The notes under the pieces: model-generated
Seen by the model: only the letters and a program-made list of their open reading frames with translations
Databases searched by the model: none
What the model was told of the DNA's origin: nothing
Program-made: the position numbers and the translations under genes
Assembly (NCBI RefSeq): GCF_902459735.1
Contig: NZ_CABPRV010000010.1
Location: forward strand, 124,001-188,000
Direction: 5' to 3'
Source of the DNA: Pandoraea capi
Lineage (GTDB): Bacteria; Pseudomonadota; Gammaproteobacteria; Burkholderiales; Burkholderiaceae
Length of the DNA stretch: 64,000 nucleotides
In this document: positions 19,427 to 28,271 of the stretch, piece after piece
Layout of the letters: each line of letters opens with the position of its first letter
How positions within the stretch are numbered: position 1 is the stretch's first letter

Positions 19427-19522
19427 GTGCCGTGAGGCGCTCACTACCATTTGCACTGTGGCGCTTTCCACGTATTGCGTAGTCCGCCGGATGTCCGTCC
19501 GGCCATAACAAGGGGAAACATC

Positions 19523-20137
19523 ATGCAAATGCTGCTGCCGATCAAGCTCCGTCAATCGTTCCTGCGCTGGCTCACGCTGGGGCTGCTCGCGTCGTTGCTC
19601 TCCGCTTGCGGATACAACGAGATTCAGGTCAAGGACGAAGCGGTCAAGGCGTCCTGGAGCGAGGTCGTCAACCAGTACCAGCGCCGCGCCGATCTGGTGC
19701 CGAATCTGGTGAATACCGTGAAGGGCTATGCGTCGCACGAGCAGGCAACGCTCACCGAAGTGATCAATGCCCGCGCCAAGGCGACGAGCATCACGGTCAC
19801 GCCCGAGACGCTGAACGATCCGGAAGCCTTCAAGCGCTTTCAGCAAGCGCAAGGGGAATTGTCCGGTGCACTCTCGCGTCTGATGGCCGTCTCGGAGAAC
19901 TACCCGAACCTGAAGGCCGACGGTCTTTTCCGCGACCTGCAATCGCAGCTCGAAGGCACGGAAAACCGCATCACGGTGGCGCGAAATCGCTACATTCAGT
20001 CGGTGCAGGACTACAACGTGTACGTGCGTCAGTTCCCGAACAACCTGACCGCCAAGGTGTTCGGTTACGCCACCAAGCCGAACTTCACCGTGGATAACGA
20101 GAAGGCCATTTCCACGGCGCCGGCCGTCAAGTTCTGA
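19523..20137 (+). CDS. LemA family lipoprotein
   Basis: 204 residues. The N terminus is a lipoprotein signal ending in the lipobox LLSAC. The LemA core follows: WSEVVNQYQRRADLVPNLVNTVKGYASHE and, near 140-170, LKADGLFRDLQSQLEGTENRITVARNRYIQ, then NVYVRQFPNN. AAGGGG lies six to ten bases before the ATG. LemA proteins are envelope anchors of poorly known role, usually next to TPM-domain proteins, exactly as here. Confidence 0.9.
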   Translation: MQMLLPIKLRQSFLRWLTLGLLASLLSACGYNEIQVKDEAVKASWSEVVNQYQRRADLVPNLVNTVKGYASHEQATLTEVINARAKATSITVTPETLNDPEAFKRFQQAQGELSGALSRLMAVSENYPNLKADGLFRDLQSQLEGTENRITVARNRYIQSVQDYNVYVRQFPNNLTAKVFGYATKPNFTVDNEKAISTAPAVKF

Positions 20138-20147
20138 GGATCCGGCC

Positions 20148-21035
20148 ATGATGGCGGCTACGACTCTGCCGAAGCGTTTGTTGTGGACGTTGTGGGCGCT
20201 GACGCTGGCCGCCCTGTGCTGGCTGGCGCTGCCGGCCAGCGCCGAAGCGCTGGTCGCGGTGCCCGCCCTCACGGCCCGCGTGACCGACCTGACCAACACG
20301 CTCACGCCCGAGCAGCGCAACGCGCTCGAAACCCAGCTCGCGCAGTACGAGCAGCAGCGCGGCAGCCAGATCTTCATTCTGATGCTGCCGAGCACCGCGC
20401 CCGAGACCATCGATCAGTACAGCATTCGGGTGGCCGATGCGTGGAAGGCCGGTCGCAAGGGCGTCGATGACGGCGTGATCATGCTCATCGCGAAGGACAA
20501 TCCGAACGACTTGCGCAAGATGCGTATCGAAGTCGGACGCGGCGTGCAAGGTTCGCTCACCGACGCGATCTCGGGCCGCATTCTGCGCGACGTGATGGCG
20601 CCCTACTTCCGTAGCGGCGACTTCTTCGGCGGACTGGCCGCCGGCGTGGCCGCCGTGCAGGCGGCGATGAACAACGAGGCGCTGCCCGCGCCCAACCTGC
20701 CGTCGACACGCGCGCCGCATTCCGATCTTTCCGATTTCCTGCCGTTGCTCTTCATCGTCTTCATCATCGCCATGGTGGTGATCATGGAGGGCCGCCGACG
20801 CTTTCAGGGCCCGGGACTGCCCGGCGCCAATCCCAACGATCCGCGCTCGCGCGTGCTGACCGGCCAACGCGGACGCATCGGTCCCGGCGGCTTCGGCGGC
20901 GGTATTGCGGGCGGGCTCGGCGGTGGGTGGGGACGCAACGACGGCGGCGGCTTCGGTGGCGGCGGCGGTGGGGGTGGCTTTGGCGGCGGAGGCGGCGGCG
21001 GTTTCGACGGCGGCGGCTCCTCGGGGAACTGGTGA
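20148..21035 (+). CDS. TPM-domain membrane protein (YgcG-like), Gly-rich tail
   Basis: 295 residues: signal peptide or membrane anchor (LWTLWALTLAALCWLALPASA), TPM domain about 40-180 (VTDLTNTLTPEQRNALETQL, IRVADAWKAGRKGVDDGVIMLIA, IEVGRGVQGSLTDA), one transmembrane helix (LPLLFIVFIIAMVVIM, about 202-217), then a tail rich in GGGFGG. The domain faces the periplasm. The start is the first of two adjacent ATG codons with GAGGA upstream; the stop of lemA is 10 bp away, so the genes are co-transcribed. Glycine tails like this are common in the family. Confidence 0.9.
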   Translation: MMAATTLPKRLLWTLWALTLAALCWLALPASAEALVAVPALTARVTDLTNTLTPEQRNALETQLAQYEQQRGSQIFILMLPSTAPETIDQYSIRVADAWKAGRKGVDDGVIMLIAKDNPNDLRKMRIEVGRGVQGSLTDAISGRILRDVMAPYFRSGDFFGGLAAGVAAVQAAMNNEALPAPNLPSTRAPHSDLSDFLPLLFIVFIIAMVVIMEGRRRFQGPGLPGANPNDPRSRVLTGQRGRIGPGGFGGGIAGGLGGGWGRNDGGGFGGGGGGGGFGGGGGGGFDGGGSSGNW

Positions 21036-21070
21036 CGGTAATGACGACAGCACACGAGAAGGAAATCGCG

Positions 21071-21589
21071 ATGTCACAGAAGCCTCACGATATCTCGCGC
21101 TGGCTGCGTCACGCGGGAACCTGGCGCGCGCACGCCCGCTGGCTGTTTCCCGACGACGCCCTCGATACGCTCGAAGCGTCGATCCGCGACTCCGAGCGCG
21201 AGCATCGCTGCGAGATCCGTCTGGTGATCGAAGCCGCGATGCCGCTCGCGGCCGTTTGGCACGGGCAAACCTGCCGTCAACGCGCCGTTGCGCTGTTCCA
21301 TCAGTTGGGGGTTGCACACACCGACGCGCGCACAGGCATACTGCTGTACATCAACATCGCCGATCACGACATCGAGCTGGTTGCCGACAAGGGCGTCAAT
21401 GCACTGGTGAGCAGTCACCGATGGGACGCCGTGGTCGCGCAGATGAGCGCAGGTTTCCGTGACGAACGTTATGTCCAGAGCGTGCTCGACGCGCTGAACA
21501 CCCTGCGCGGCATTGCGCGCGAATCCCTGCCGGCGCAAGCCGGCGCAGCACCGGACAATGCCTTGACCGACCGGCCGCTGATGCTCTGA
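21071..21589 (+). CDS. TPM-domain protein, second copy
   Basis: 172 residues, no obvious signal peptide. The TPM-like region covers about 15-150 (ASIRDSEREHRCEIRLVIEA, RQRAVALFHQLGVAHTDARTGILLYINIADHDIELVADKGVNA). AAGGA seven bases before the ATG at 21071 decides the start over an ATG ten codons upstream. It follows the YgcG-like gene by 35 bp. Cytoplasmic location is suggested by the absence of a signal. Family function is unknown; the trio is probably one envelope-stress or membrane-protein maintenance unit. Confidence 0.82.
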   Translation: MSQKPHDISRWLRHAGTWRAHARWLFPDDALDTLEASIRDSEREHRCEIRLVIEAAMPLAAVWHGQTCRQRAVALFHQLGVAHTDARTGILLYINIADHDIELVADKGVNALVSSHRWDAVVAQMSAGFRDERYVQSVLDALNTLRGIARESLPAQAGAAPDNALTDRPLML

Positions 21590-21603
21590 CGATCCGACGT
21601 CTC

Positions 21604-22698
21604 ATGTTTTCCGATCAGGATTTTGCATACATGCGCCGCGCGCTGGCACTGGCCGAGCGCGCGATGTTTACTACGACGCCGAACCCGCGCGTCGGCTGTG
21701 TGATCGTGCAGGACGGCCGCGTCATCGGCGAAGGGCTCACGCAGCCCGCCGGACAGGACCACGCCGAAGTGCAGGCGATGAAAGACGCACGCTCGCGCGG
21801 TGAATCGGTGCGCGGCGCGACCGCCTACGTCACGCTCGAACCGTGCAGTCACTATGGCCGCACGCCGCCGTGCGCCAAGGGCCTCATCGAAGCGGGCGTG
21901 AAACGCGTGATCGCTGCGATGGAAGATCCGAATCCGCTCGTCGCCGGACGCGGCCTCGGCATGCTGCGCGAAGCGGGCATCGAAGTGCGCTGCGGCTTGC
22001 TGGAGCAGGAGGCGCGCGAGATGAACATCGGCTTCATTGCCCGCATGACGCGCGGCACGCCGTGGGTGCGCATGAAGGTCGCCGCCAGTCTCGATGGCAA
22101 GACCGCGCTGAACAACGGCATGAGCCAGTGGCTGACCGGTCCGGCCGCGCGCGCCGATGGCCATGCATGGCGCGCACGCGCCTGCGCCATCCTCACCGGC
22201 ATCGGCACCGTACGCGAAGACGACCCGTCGCTCACGGTGCGCGAAGTGGAAACCACGCGTCAGCCGCTGCGCATCGTCGTCGACTCGCGTCTGGACATCT
22301 CCCCGACGGCCAAGGTGCTCGCCGACGGCAACGCGCTCGTGGTCTGCGCGAACGGCGATCCGGATCGCGTGTCGCGTCTGCGCGATCTTGGCGTGAGCGT
22401 GCTCGATCTGCCGAACGCGAACGGCAAGGTCGAATTGTCCGCGCTGTTGCGCACGCTGGGGGAACGTCAGTTCAACGAGATTCACGTCGAAGCCGGCTAC
22501 AAACTCAACGGCTCGATGCTGCGCGAAGGCTGTGTGGACGAACTGCTTACGTACATCGCACCGTGCATCGTCGGCGATGCACAGGGCATGTTCAATCTGC
22601 CGGCGCTCACGTCGCTCGACGACAAGCTCGCCCTCGAATTCACCGACGTTCGTATGATCGAGAGCGACCTGCGCGTGATGGCCCGCGTGAAGCGCTGA
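21604..22698 (+). CDS. ribD: Bifunctional riboflavin deaminase/reductase
   Basis: 364 residues with two domains. Residues 1-145 are a cytidine-deaminase-like zinc domain with HAEVQA and PCSHYGRTPPC; 150-360 are a DHFR-like NADPH reductase (VRMKVAASLDGKTALNNG, VDSRLDIS, EAGYKLNGSMLREGCVDELL). Together they carry out the second and third steps from GTP toward riboflavin. The ATG at 21604 follows the second TPM gene by 14 bp. In many relatives ribD is next to ribE and ribBA; here they are about 9.4 kb apart. Confidence 0.95.
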   Translation: MFSDQDFAYMRRALALAERAMFTTTPNPRVGCVIVQDGRVIGEGLTQPAGQDHAEVQAMKDARSRGESVRGATAYVTLEPCSHYGRTPPCAKGLIEAGVKRVIAAMEDPNPLVAGRGLGMLREAGIEVRCGLLEQEAREMNIGFIARMTRGTPWVRMKVAASLDGKTALNNGMSQWLTGPAARADGHAWRARACAILTGIGTVREDDPSLTVREVETTRQPLRIVVDSRLDISPTAKVLADGNALVVCANGDPDRVSRLRDLGVSVLDLPNANGKVELSALLRTLGERQFNEIHVEAGYKLNGSMLREGCVDELLTYIAPCIVGDAQGMFNLPALTSLDDKLALEFTDVRMIESDLRVMARVKR

Positions 22699-22756
22699 CG
22701 TTGGTGCGCGGCGACGCGGGACCTCACGGTTTCGTCATCGTCTGCGCCATCCAATG

Positions 22757-22800
22757 AAAACGGGGTGTGCCGCGTCGCTACGACCGGCACACCCCGTTTT
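22757..22800. terminator. Bidirectional terminator, ribD / decarboxylase
   Basis: A 16-bp stem (22757-22772 with 22785-22800), with A on one side and T on the other, separates convergent ribD and the 4-oxalocrotonate decarboxylase gene. Confidence 0.88.
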
Positions 22801-22840
22801 GTCTTGCCAGGGTAGCGAACGCCGCTACCCGATCGCGCGA

Positions 22841-23602
22841 TCAGACGTGGAAACCCACGCGCCCGAGCGACTCCATCTCGACCGACACGTACTGGCCCGG
22901 CTTGATGTACTCGGCCGGCGTCGCACCGCCCGCCATCACGATCCAGCCCGCCTGCAACGGCTCACCGGCCGCCGCCGACAACCGTGCCGCGGCCACCAGC
23001 GAACGCAGCGGATGACCGAGCAGCGCAGCGGTGGAGCCGACTTGCACAGTACGGCCATCGATCGTCATCGCCAGTCCCAGATTCGAGAAGTCGACGTGCG
23101 GGTCGTGCCAGGCACCGATCACGAAACCGCTCGACGACGCGTTATCCGCAATCACCTCCGGCAACGTGAACTTGAAGTCCTTGTAGCGCGAGTCGATGAT
23201 CTCGATGGCCGGCGCAATCGCCTCCACCGCCGCGAGCGCCTGCGGGCCCGTGACATTGCCTTCGAGCGGCTTCTTCAGGATGAACGCGATTTCCGGCTCG
23301 ACACGCGGATGCACATAGCGCTTGAAGTCGATGGCCGTGCCCTCTTCGACTTGCATGCCCGATGTCAGACGCCCCCAGATCACGTCCGAGAGTCCCATCT
23401 GGATCATCTTGGCGCGGCTGGTGAAGCCCATCTTCACGCCGACGCGCGCCTCGCCACGCTCGGCGCGGCGCGCGAGCGACGCAGCCTGAATGGCGTAGGC
23501 GTCGTCGAGCGAGAGGCGGTTGTCCGTGTCGAACTGTTCGACTTCGTGGGCGAAATGCGCTGCATCGTCGAGCAGCTTGGCGTAATCGTGGATGTGGCTC
23601 AT
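22841..23602 (-). CDS. 4-oxalocrotonate decarboxylase (2-oxo-3-hexenedioate decarboxylase)
   Basis: 253-residue member of the hydratase/decarboxylase family (DmpH/XylI type), taking 2-oxo-3-hexenedioate to 2-hydroxypenta-2,4-dienoate. Metal-site residues lie in VEPEIAFIL and in [31 protein letters not shown] is the N-terminal substrate segment. The ATG overlaps the hydratase stop by four bases. Third gene of an operon tautomerase-hydratase-decarboxylase; the decarboxylase and hydratase normally form a complex. Confidence 0.88.
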   Translation of the reverse strand: MSHIHDYAKLLDDAAHFAHEVEQFDTDNRLSLDDAYAIQAASLARRAERGEARVGVKMGFTSRAKMIQMGLSDVIWGRLTSGMQVEEGTAIDFKRYVHPRVEPEIAFILKKPLEGNVTGPQALAAVEAIAPAIEIIDSRYKDFKFTLPEVIADNASSSGFVIGAWHDPHVDFSNLGLAMTIDGRTVQVGSTAALLGHPLRSLVAAARLSAAAGEPLQAGWIVMAGGATPAEYIKPGQYVSVEMESLGRVGFHV

Positions 23603-24438
23603 CGTGCAGCCTCGCTGGCAGGTTCAAAGACGGCGCGGACCGAGCCCAGGCCGTTGATGCGGGTCTCGAAGATGTCGCCCGGCGTGACCACGGCCATGGG
23701 CCCGAGCGCGCCGGACAGCACCAGATCGCCCGCCCGCAGCGGCGTGCCCACGGCCGCCATCGTGCGTGCAAGCCACACTACGGCGTTGATCGGGCTGCCG
23801 AGGCAAGCCGCGCCCGCCCCCACGGACACCGGCTCGCCTCGGCGCTCCATTACCATGCCGCACATGCGGACGTCGAATTCGGACAGCTTTTTCGGCGTGT
23901 TGCCGATCACGTAAGCCGACGACGACGCGTTATCGGCAATCGTGTCGGTGATGCGGATATTCCAGTCGGCCACACGGCTACCGACGATTTCCAGCGCCGG
24001 CAGGGCGTACTCGATGGCGTTGAGGACATCGAGCTGCCCCGGATTCTCGACATTCAGATCACGGCCGATGACGAAGGCGATCTCGGCTTCGATCTTCGGT
24101 TGCGTGAGGATCGAGGCGGGAATCGGTTCTCCGTCGCCATAGCCCATGTCGTCGAACAACATGCCGAAATCCGGCTGGTCGACGCCGAGCTGCTTCTGCA
24201 CGGCGACCGACGTCAGGCCGATCTTGCAGCCGACGATGCGGCGGCCTGCGGCCAGCCGACGCTCGGTGTTGATGCGCTGGATCGCGTAGGCGTCGTCGAT
24301 GCTCAAAGGCGCGAACGTGTCGCGCAGCGGGGCGATGAAGCGGTGCGAGCGCTCGGCTTCGAGCAGCGCGTCGGCCGCCTGCTGAAGACGTGCCTGCGTG
24401 GCGGGATCACGCGGTGCGTTGGACGTTGCGGCGCTCAT
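23599..24438 (-). CDS. 2-oxopent-4-enoate hydratase
   Basis: 279-residue paralogue of the neighbouring decarboxylase (MhpD/DmpE/XylJ type), hydrating 2-hydroxypentadienoate to 4-hydroxy-2-oxopentanoate. Shared motifs: [54 protein letters not shown]. The start overlaps the tautomerase stop (TAATG). Aldolase and acetaldehyde dehydrogenase, needed to finish the pathway, are not in the window. Confidence 0.9.
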   Translation of the reverse strand: MSAATSNAPRDPATQARLQQAADALLEAERSHRFIAPLRDTFAPLSIDDAYAIQRINTERRLAAGRRIVGCKIGLTSVAVQKQLGVDQPDFGMLFDDMGYGDGEPIPASILTQPKIEAEIAFVIGRDLNVENPGQLDVLNAIEYALPALEIVGSRVADWNIRITDTIADNASSSAYVIGNTPKKLSEFDVRMCGMVMERRGEPVSVGAGAACLGSPINAVVWLARTMAAVGTPLRAGDLVLSGALGPMAVVTPGDIFETRINGLGSVRAVFEPASEAAR

Positions 24439-24647
24439 TACGCGCCTGCCTTGGCCGGCGCGGCCGGCTCGTCCTTGGTGCGCTCACCCACGGCCCAGTG
24501 CGCGGCCGGCACCTGCGTCGCATAGACGCGAATCGATTCGAGCGGCGCGCCGAGGGTCTCGTGCACCGTGCGTGCCACGGCCTTCACACAGGCCTTCACG
24601 GCGGCGTCGTCACGACCTTCCACCAGATTGATATGTACGATCGGCAT
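24438..24647 (-). CDS. 4-oxalocrotonate tautomerase family protein
   Basis: 69-residue member of the tautomerase superfamily; the catalytic Pro1 directly follows Met in [13 protein letters not shown]. Residues VRVYATQVP near position 40 carry the family's conserved strand. It interconverts the enol and keto forms of 2-hydroxymuconate. First gene of the operon, divergent from a LysR gene. Slightly longer than classic 62-residue 4-OT, with an extra Ala/Lys tail. Confidence 0.88.
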   Translation of the reverse strand: MPIVHINLVEGRDDAAVKACVKAVARTVHETLGAPLESIRVYATQVPAAHWAVGERTKDEPAAPAKAGA

Positions 24648-24722
24648 GTTGGTGTCCCCTGAAAATGCCCAAACGAGACCTGAACAAGGGTCTCCGTGTG
24701 GCCATGATGCGCGCGCGACGAG

Positions 24723-24769
24723 ATACCGTCCAATACCGATTTCCGAGAATCCGATACCATTTCGGTATC
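24723..24769. promoter_or_regulatory. Candidate LysR operator, tautomerase/lysR gap
   Basis: GATACC-ATTTC-GGTATC (24753-24769) is a perfect inverted repeat of T-N11-A form. Further ATACCG half-sites lie at 24723-24728 and 24733-24738. The array sits between the divergent tautomerase operon (start 24647) and lysR (start 24787), the usual place for LysR activation and autorepression sites. Confidence 0.55.
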
Positions 24770-24786
24770 AAGATGGAGGACGTCTC

Positions 24787-25692
24787 ATGGATATCAGGCA
24801 AATGCGGTACTTCCTGGCCGTGGCGCAGGAAGGGCATTTCGGCCGCGCGGCCGAGCGGCTGAACATGGCGCAGCCGCCGCTCACCCGTCACATTCACGCG
24901 CTCGAAGCGCAGTTGGGCACGGCCCTGTTCATGCGCACGCCCAAGGGGGCCACGCTGACCGCCGCCGGGCAGACGCTGCTCGCCGAAGTGCCCAACATCC
25001 TGTCGCTCACTCGCCGGGCGGAGGAGCAGACGCGTCTCGCGGGCGAGGGTTACATCGGACGGCTCGACGTCGGCATCTTCAGTTCGGGCATTCTCAACGT
25101 GATTCCGCGATTGCTGGCGAGCTTTCACACCGAGCGCCCCGAAGTGAAGATCGGCCTGCATAACCTCTCCAAGACCGAGCAGATCGCCGCGTTGCGCGAG
25201 CGGCGCATCGCCATCGGCTTCAATCGCCTGATTCCTGACGAGCCGGATATCGTCGTCGACTGGATTCATCGCGAGCCGTTTCTGGTCGCGCTTTACGAGG
25301 GGCATCCGCTATGCAAACGGGCGTCGCTCACGCTCGCCGATCTCGATAACGAACGGATGATTCTGTACCCGAACGCGCCGGTGCCCGGCCTCGCGGAGGA
25401 GGTCACGGCGGCCTTTCGTTCGGAAGGCGTGACGCTGCGCGTAGAGCAGGAAGTGGAAGATGTGGTGACGTCGATTGCGCTCGTGGCGAGTCGTTTCGGC
25501 GTGTGCGTCACCACCGAATCCGCGGCCAACCTGCGTTTGCCCGGCGTGGTGTATCGCCCGTTGAAGTCACAACGGCTACGCTCGATCGAACTGAACTGCA
25601 TGTACCGGCGCGACGACGAGTCGCCGATCCTCGCCGCGTTTCTCGCGCTCATGCGCCAGGCGCGCAACCAGCGTTATGCCCTGTCGATGTAG
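24787..25692 (+). CDS. LysR family regulator of the meta-cleavage operon
   Basis: 301 residues. N-terminal helix-turn-helix (MRYFLAVAQEGHFGRAAERLNMAQPPLTRHIHALEAQLG) closest in style to the CatM/BenM/CbnR group, then a type 2 periplasmic-binding-fold inducer domain (LDVGIFSSGILNVIPRLL, ALYEGHPLCKR, VASRFGVCVTTESAANL). The ATG at 24787 with TGGAGG upstream begins the HTH. Divergent placement and the operator array indicate control of the tautomerase-hydratase-decarboxylase operon; the inducer is probably an aromatic ring-cleavage intermediate (inference). Confidence 0.92.
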   Translation: MDIRQMRYFLAVAQEGHFGRAAERLNMAQPPLTRHIHALEAQLGTALFMRTPKGATLTAAGQTLLAEVPNILSLTRRAEEQTRLAGEGYIGRLDVGIFSSGILNVIPRLLASFHTERPEVKIGLHNLSKTEQIAALRERRIAIGFNRLIPDEPDIVVDWIHREPFLVALYEGHPLCKRASLTLADLDNERMILYPNAPVPGLAEEVTAAFRSEGVTLRVEQEVEDVVTSIALVASRFGVCVTTESAANLRLPGVVYRPLKSQRLRSIELNCMYRRDDESPILAAFLALMRQARNQRYALSM

Positions 25693-26122
25693 GGAAGTGG
25701 TCTCTTACGCAAGATATCTGCGTGGATATCGGCGCATGGATGCAAACATTCAGACATTGGATTTCAATGCGGCACGGATTGTATCCAAAATGTCCTGATG
25801 CGTAATCCATTGTCATCATTCAACGTGGCCCCGATTTGTCGATTGCCTTCACACAGGCCGCAATTTCAATCTGCGTAGTACTACGGAGTATTGCTGTGAC
25901 GACTCTTATTTTTTTCTTATGACCCTTTTGAAAGCCTTTATCCATGCGGGTTTCGGGATGACTCAGGATACCTGTTTCTATTGATGAGCTTATTACGCTA
26001 CTATGGCGCATCGTTCGCGCCACCCATGGCCAGAATGATCCAATACCGACCAGGTTCAGCAGTCGATTAAGACTACCGCAACGCCGGGTAGTCAAAAAAT
26101 ACAAATCAAGGAGATGTCCACA
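25693..26122. other. Non-coding region upstream of the liv operon
   Basis: No coding region seen; base composition is lower in GC than the neighbours. It holds a perfect 12-bp palindrome CGTAGTACTACG (25874-25885), a possible -10 (TACTAT) near 26000, and an inverted repeat GACTACC/GGTAGTC (26071-26077 with 26087-26093) directly followed by AAAAAA and then the livJ ribosome-binding site. These are candidates for amino-acid-responsive control; none is matched to a known regulator. Confidence 0.45.
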
Positions 26123-27235
26123 ATGCAGTTCCGTCACAAATCCCTGTTCGTTGCCGCTGCTCTCGCCCTCCTCGGAACGGCCGCCAACGCCGAGACCGTC
26201 AAGATCGCCATCGCCGGCCCGTTCAGCGGTTCGGTTGCCCAGTACGGCGATATGGTCAAGGCCGGTGCCATGACGGCCATCGAACAGATCAACGCCGCTG
26301 GCGGTGCGAACGGCAACAAGCTCGAAGCTGTGTTCATGGATGACGCATGCGAACCGAAGCAGGCCGTCGCCGTCGCCAACAAGATCGTCAGCCAGAAGAT
26401 CAAGTATGTGATCGGTCATGTGTGCTCGGGCTCGACGATCCCGGCATCGGACATCTACGAAAACGAAGGCGTGGTGATGATTACGCCGTCGGCCACGGCC
26501 CCGCAACTGACCGAAGGCAAGAAGCGCCACTTCATCTTCCGTACGATCGGCCGCGATGACCAGCAAGGTCCGGCTGCCGCTCAGTACATCATCAACAAGG
26601 TCAAGCCGAAGAAGGTTGCCGTGCTGCACGACAAGCAGTCGTACGGTCAGGGTATCGCCACCTCGGTGAAGAAGGATCTGGACGCCGCCAAGGTGCCGGT
26701 CGTGCTGTTCGAAGGCATCAATGCCGGTGACTCGGACTACTCGGCCGTGATCACCAAGCTCAAGGCGCAAGGCGTGGACTTCGTGTACTTCGGCGGCTAT
26801 CACCCGGAAATGGGTCTGCTGCTGCGTCAGGCACGTGAACAAGGCGTGAAGGCCACGTTCATGGGACCGGAAGGCGTGGGCAACAAGGACGTGACGGCCA
26901 TCGCCGGTGCGGCCTCGGAAGGCATGCTCGTGACGCTGCCGGCCGACTTCGCTGCCGATCCGGCCAACGCCAAGCTGGTGAAGGCTTTCGCCGATGCCAA
27001 GCGTGACCCGAACGGCCCGTTCCAGATGCCGGCATACACCGGTGTGAAGCTGATCGCCGACAGCATCGCCGGCGCCAAGAGCACGGACTCGGAAAAGGTT
27101 GCCAAGTACCTCCACGCCAACACGTTCGACACGCCGATCGGCAAGGTTGCGTATGACGCAGCCGGTGATCTGAAGTCGTTCAAGTTCGTGGTCTTCACCT
27201 GGCACAAGGACGCTACCAAGACCGCCGCCAACTGA
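26123..27235 (+). CDS. livJ: Branched-chain amino-acid ABC transporter, binding protein
   Basis: 370-residue periplasmic type I substrate-binding protein. Signal peptide HKSLFVAAALALLGTAANA with cleavage after ANA; the mature protein begins ETVKIAIAGPFSGSVAQYG. The conserved disulphide region DDACEPKQAVAVANKIVSQ and CSGSTIPASDIYE fits Leu/Ile/Val binding. AAGGAG lies nine bases before the ATG at 26123 but directly abuts an ATG at 26114, so 26123 is chosen. First gene of livJHMGF; strong codon bias suggests high expression. Confidence 0.95.
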   Translation: MQFRHKSLFVAAALALLGTAANAETVKIAIAGPFSGSVAQYGDMVKAGAMTAIEQINAAGGANGNKLEAVFMDDACEPKQAVAVANKIVSQKIKYVIGHVCSGSTIPASDIYENEGVVMITPSATAPQLTEGKKRHFIFRTIGRDDQQGPAAAQYIINKVKPKKVAVLHDKQSYGQGIATSVKKDLDAAKVPVVLFEGINAGDSDYSAVITKLKAQGVDFVYFGGYHPEMGLLLRQAREQGVKATFMGPEGVGNKDVTAIAGAASEGMLVTLPADFAADPANAKLVKAFADAKRDPNGPFQMPAYTGVKLIADSIAGAKSTDSEKVAKYLHANTFDTPIGKVAYDAAGDLKSFKFVVFTWHKDATKTAAN

Positions 27236-27339
27236 TTCCCTGACGCTTTACTGGCCAGCGAATCACCCCCAGCCGCCCGCCGACCCCGGCGGGCGGCTCG
27301 CATTCGCGCTCGGCCCCCGCTAGTCGCGAGGCTTCCCGC

Positions 27340-28263
27340 ATGAACGAATTTTTCCCACAGCTTGCCCAGCAACTGGTCAATGGCCTGACGCTGGGCGCGA
27401 TCTACGCGTTGATTGCCATCGGCTACACAATGGTCTACGGCATCATCGGTATGATCAACTTTGCCCACGGCGAGATCTACATGATCGGCGCCTATGTCGG
27501 GCTCGTCACACTGACTGCAATCGGAACGGCGGCGGGCTACCCCTTGCCGCTCGTGCTGGGCGCAGCGCTGCTGGTTTCGGTGCTGATCACGGGCCTGTAC
27601 GGCTTCGCGATCGAGCGGGTGGCGTATCGCCCGCTACGCGGCGGACCTCGTCTCGGACCGCTGATCTCCGCGATCGGTATGTCCATCTTCCTGCAGAACT
27701 ACGTGCAGATCGGTCAGGGCGCGCGTGACGTTTCCGTGCCGATGCTGATCTCGGGCGCCATCGATATTCCGATGGGCGACTTCACCGTGACCATTCCCTA
27801 CGCCCGCATGTTGATCGTCGGGGTGACGGTGGCACTGATGATTCTGCTCACGCTGTTCATCGCGAACTCGCGCATGGGCCGCGCCTGCCGTGCCTGCGCC
27901 GAGGACATGCGCATGGCCAACCTGCTCGGCATCGATACGAACCGCGTGATCTCGTTCACGTTCGTACTCGGTGCCATGCTCGCGGCCGTGGGCGGCGTGC
28001 TGATCGGCCTGACCATCGGCAAGCTCAATCCGTATATCGGCTTCATCGCCGGCATCAAGGCCTTCACGGCGGCGGTGCTGGGCGGTATCGGCAGCGTTCC
28101 CGGCGCCATGCTGGGCGGCGTGCTGCTGGGGCTGGCGGAGACGCTCGCCTCGGGCTACATGCCCTCCGAGTACAAGGACATCGTGGCGTTCTGCCTGCTG
28201 GTGCTGGTGCTGCTGTTCCGCCCGACCGGCCTGCTGGGCAAGCCCGACGTCGAGAAAGTCTGA
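27340..28263 (+). CDS. livH: Branched-chain amino-acid ABC transporter, permease LivH
   Basis: 307-residue inner-membrane permease, about eight spans. Family landmarks: [41 protein letters not shown] at the N terminus, and the coupling region [20 protein letters not shown]. It pairs with LivM to form the channel, powered by LivG and LivF. Starts 104 bp after livJ and ends 8 bp before livM. Confidence 0.95.
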   Translation: MNEFFPQLAQQLVNGLTLGAIYALIAIGYTMVYGIIGMINFAHGEIYMIGAYVGLVTLTAIGTAAGYPLPLVLGAALLVSVLITGLYGFAIERVAYRPLRGGPRLGPLISAIGMSIFLQNYVQIGQGARDVSVPMLISGAIDIPMGDFTVTIPYARMLIVGVTVALMILLTLFIANSRMGRACRACAEDMRMANLLGIDTNRVISFTFVLGAMLAAVGGVLIGLTIGKLNPYIGFIAGIKAFTAAVLGGIGSVPGAMLGGVLLGLAETLASGYMPSEYKDIVAFCLLVLVLLFRPTGLLGKPDVEKV

Positions 28264-28271
28264 GGTCGACC

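Noticed and set aside
18071-20410. 779-codon minus-strand frame across hemL and lemA
   Set aside because: It spans two well-supported plus-strand genes and has shadow-type composition.
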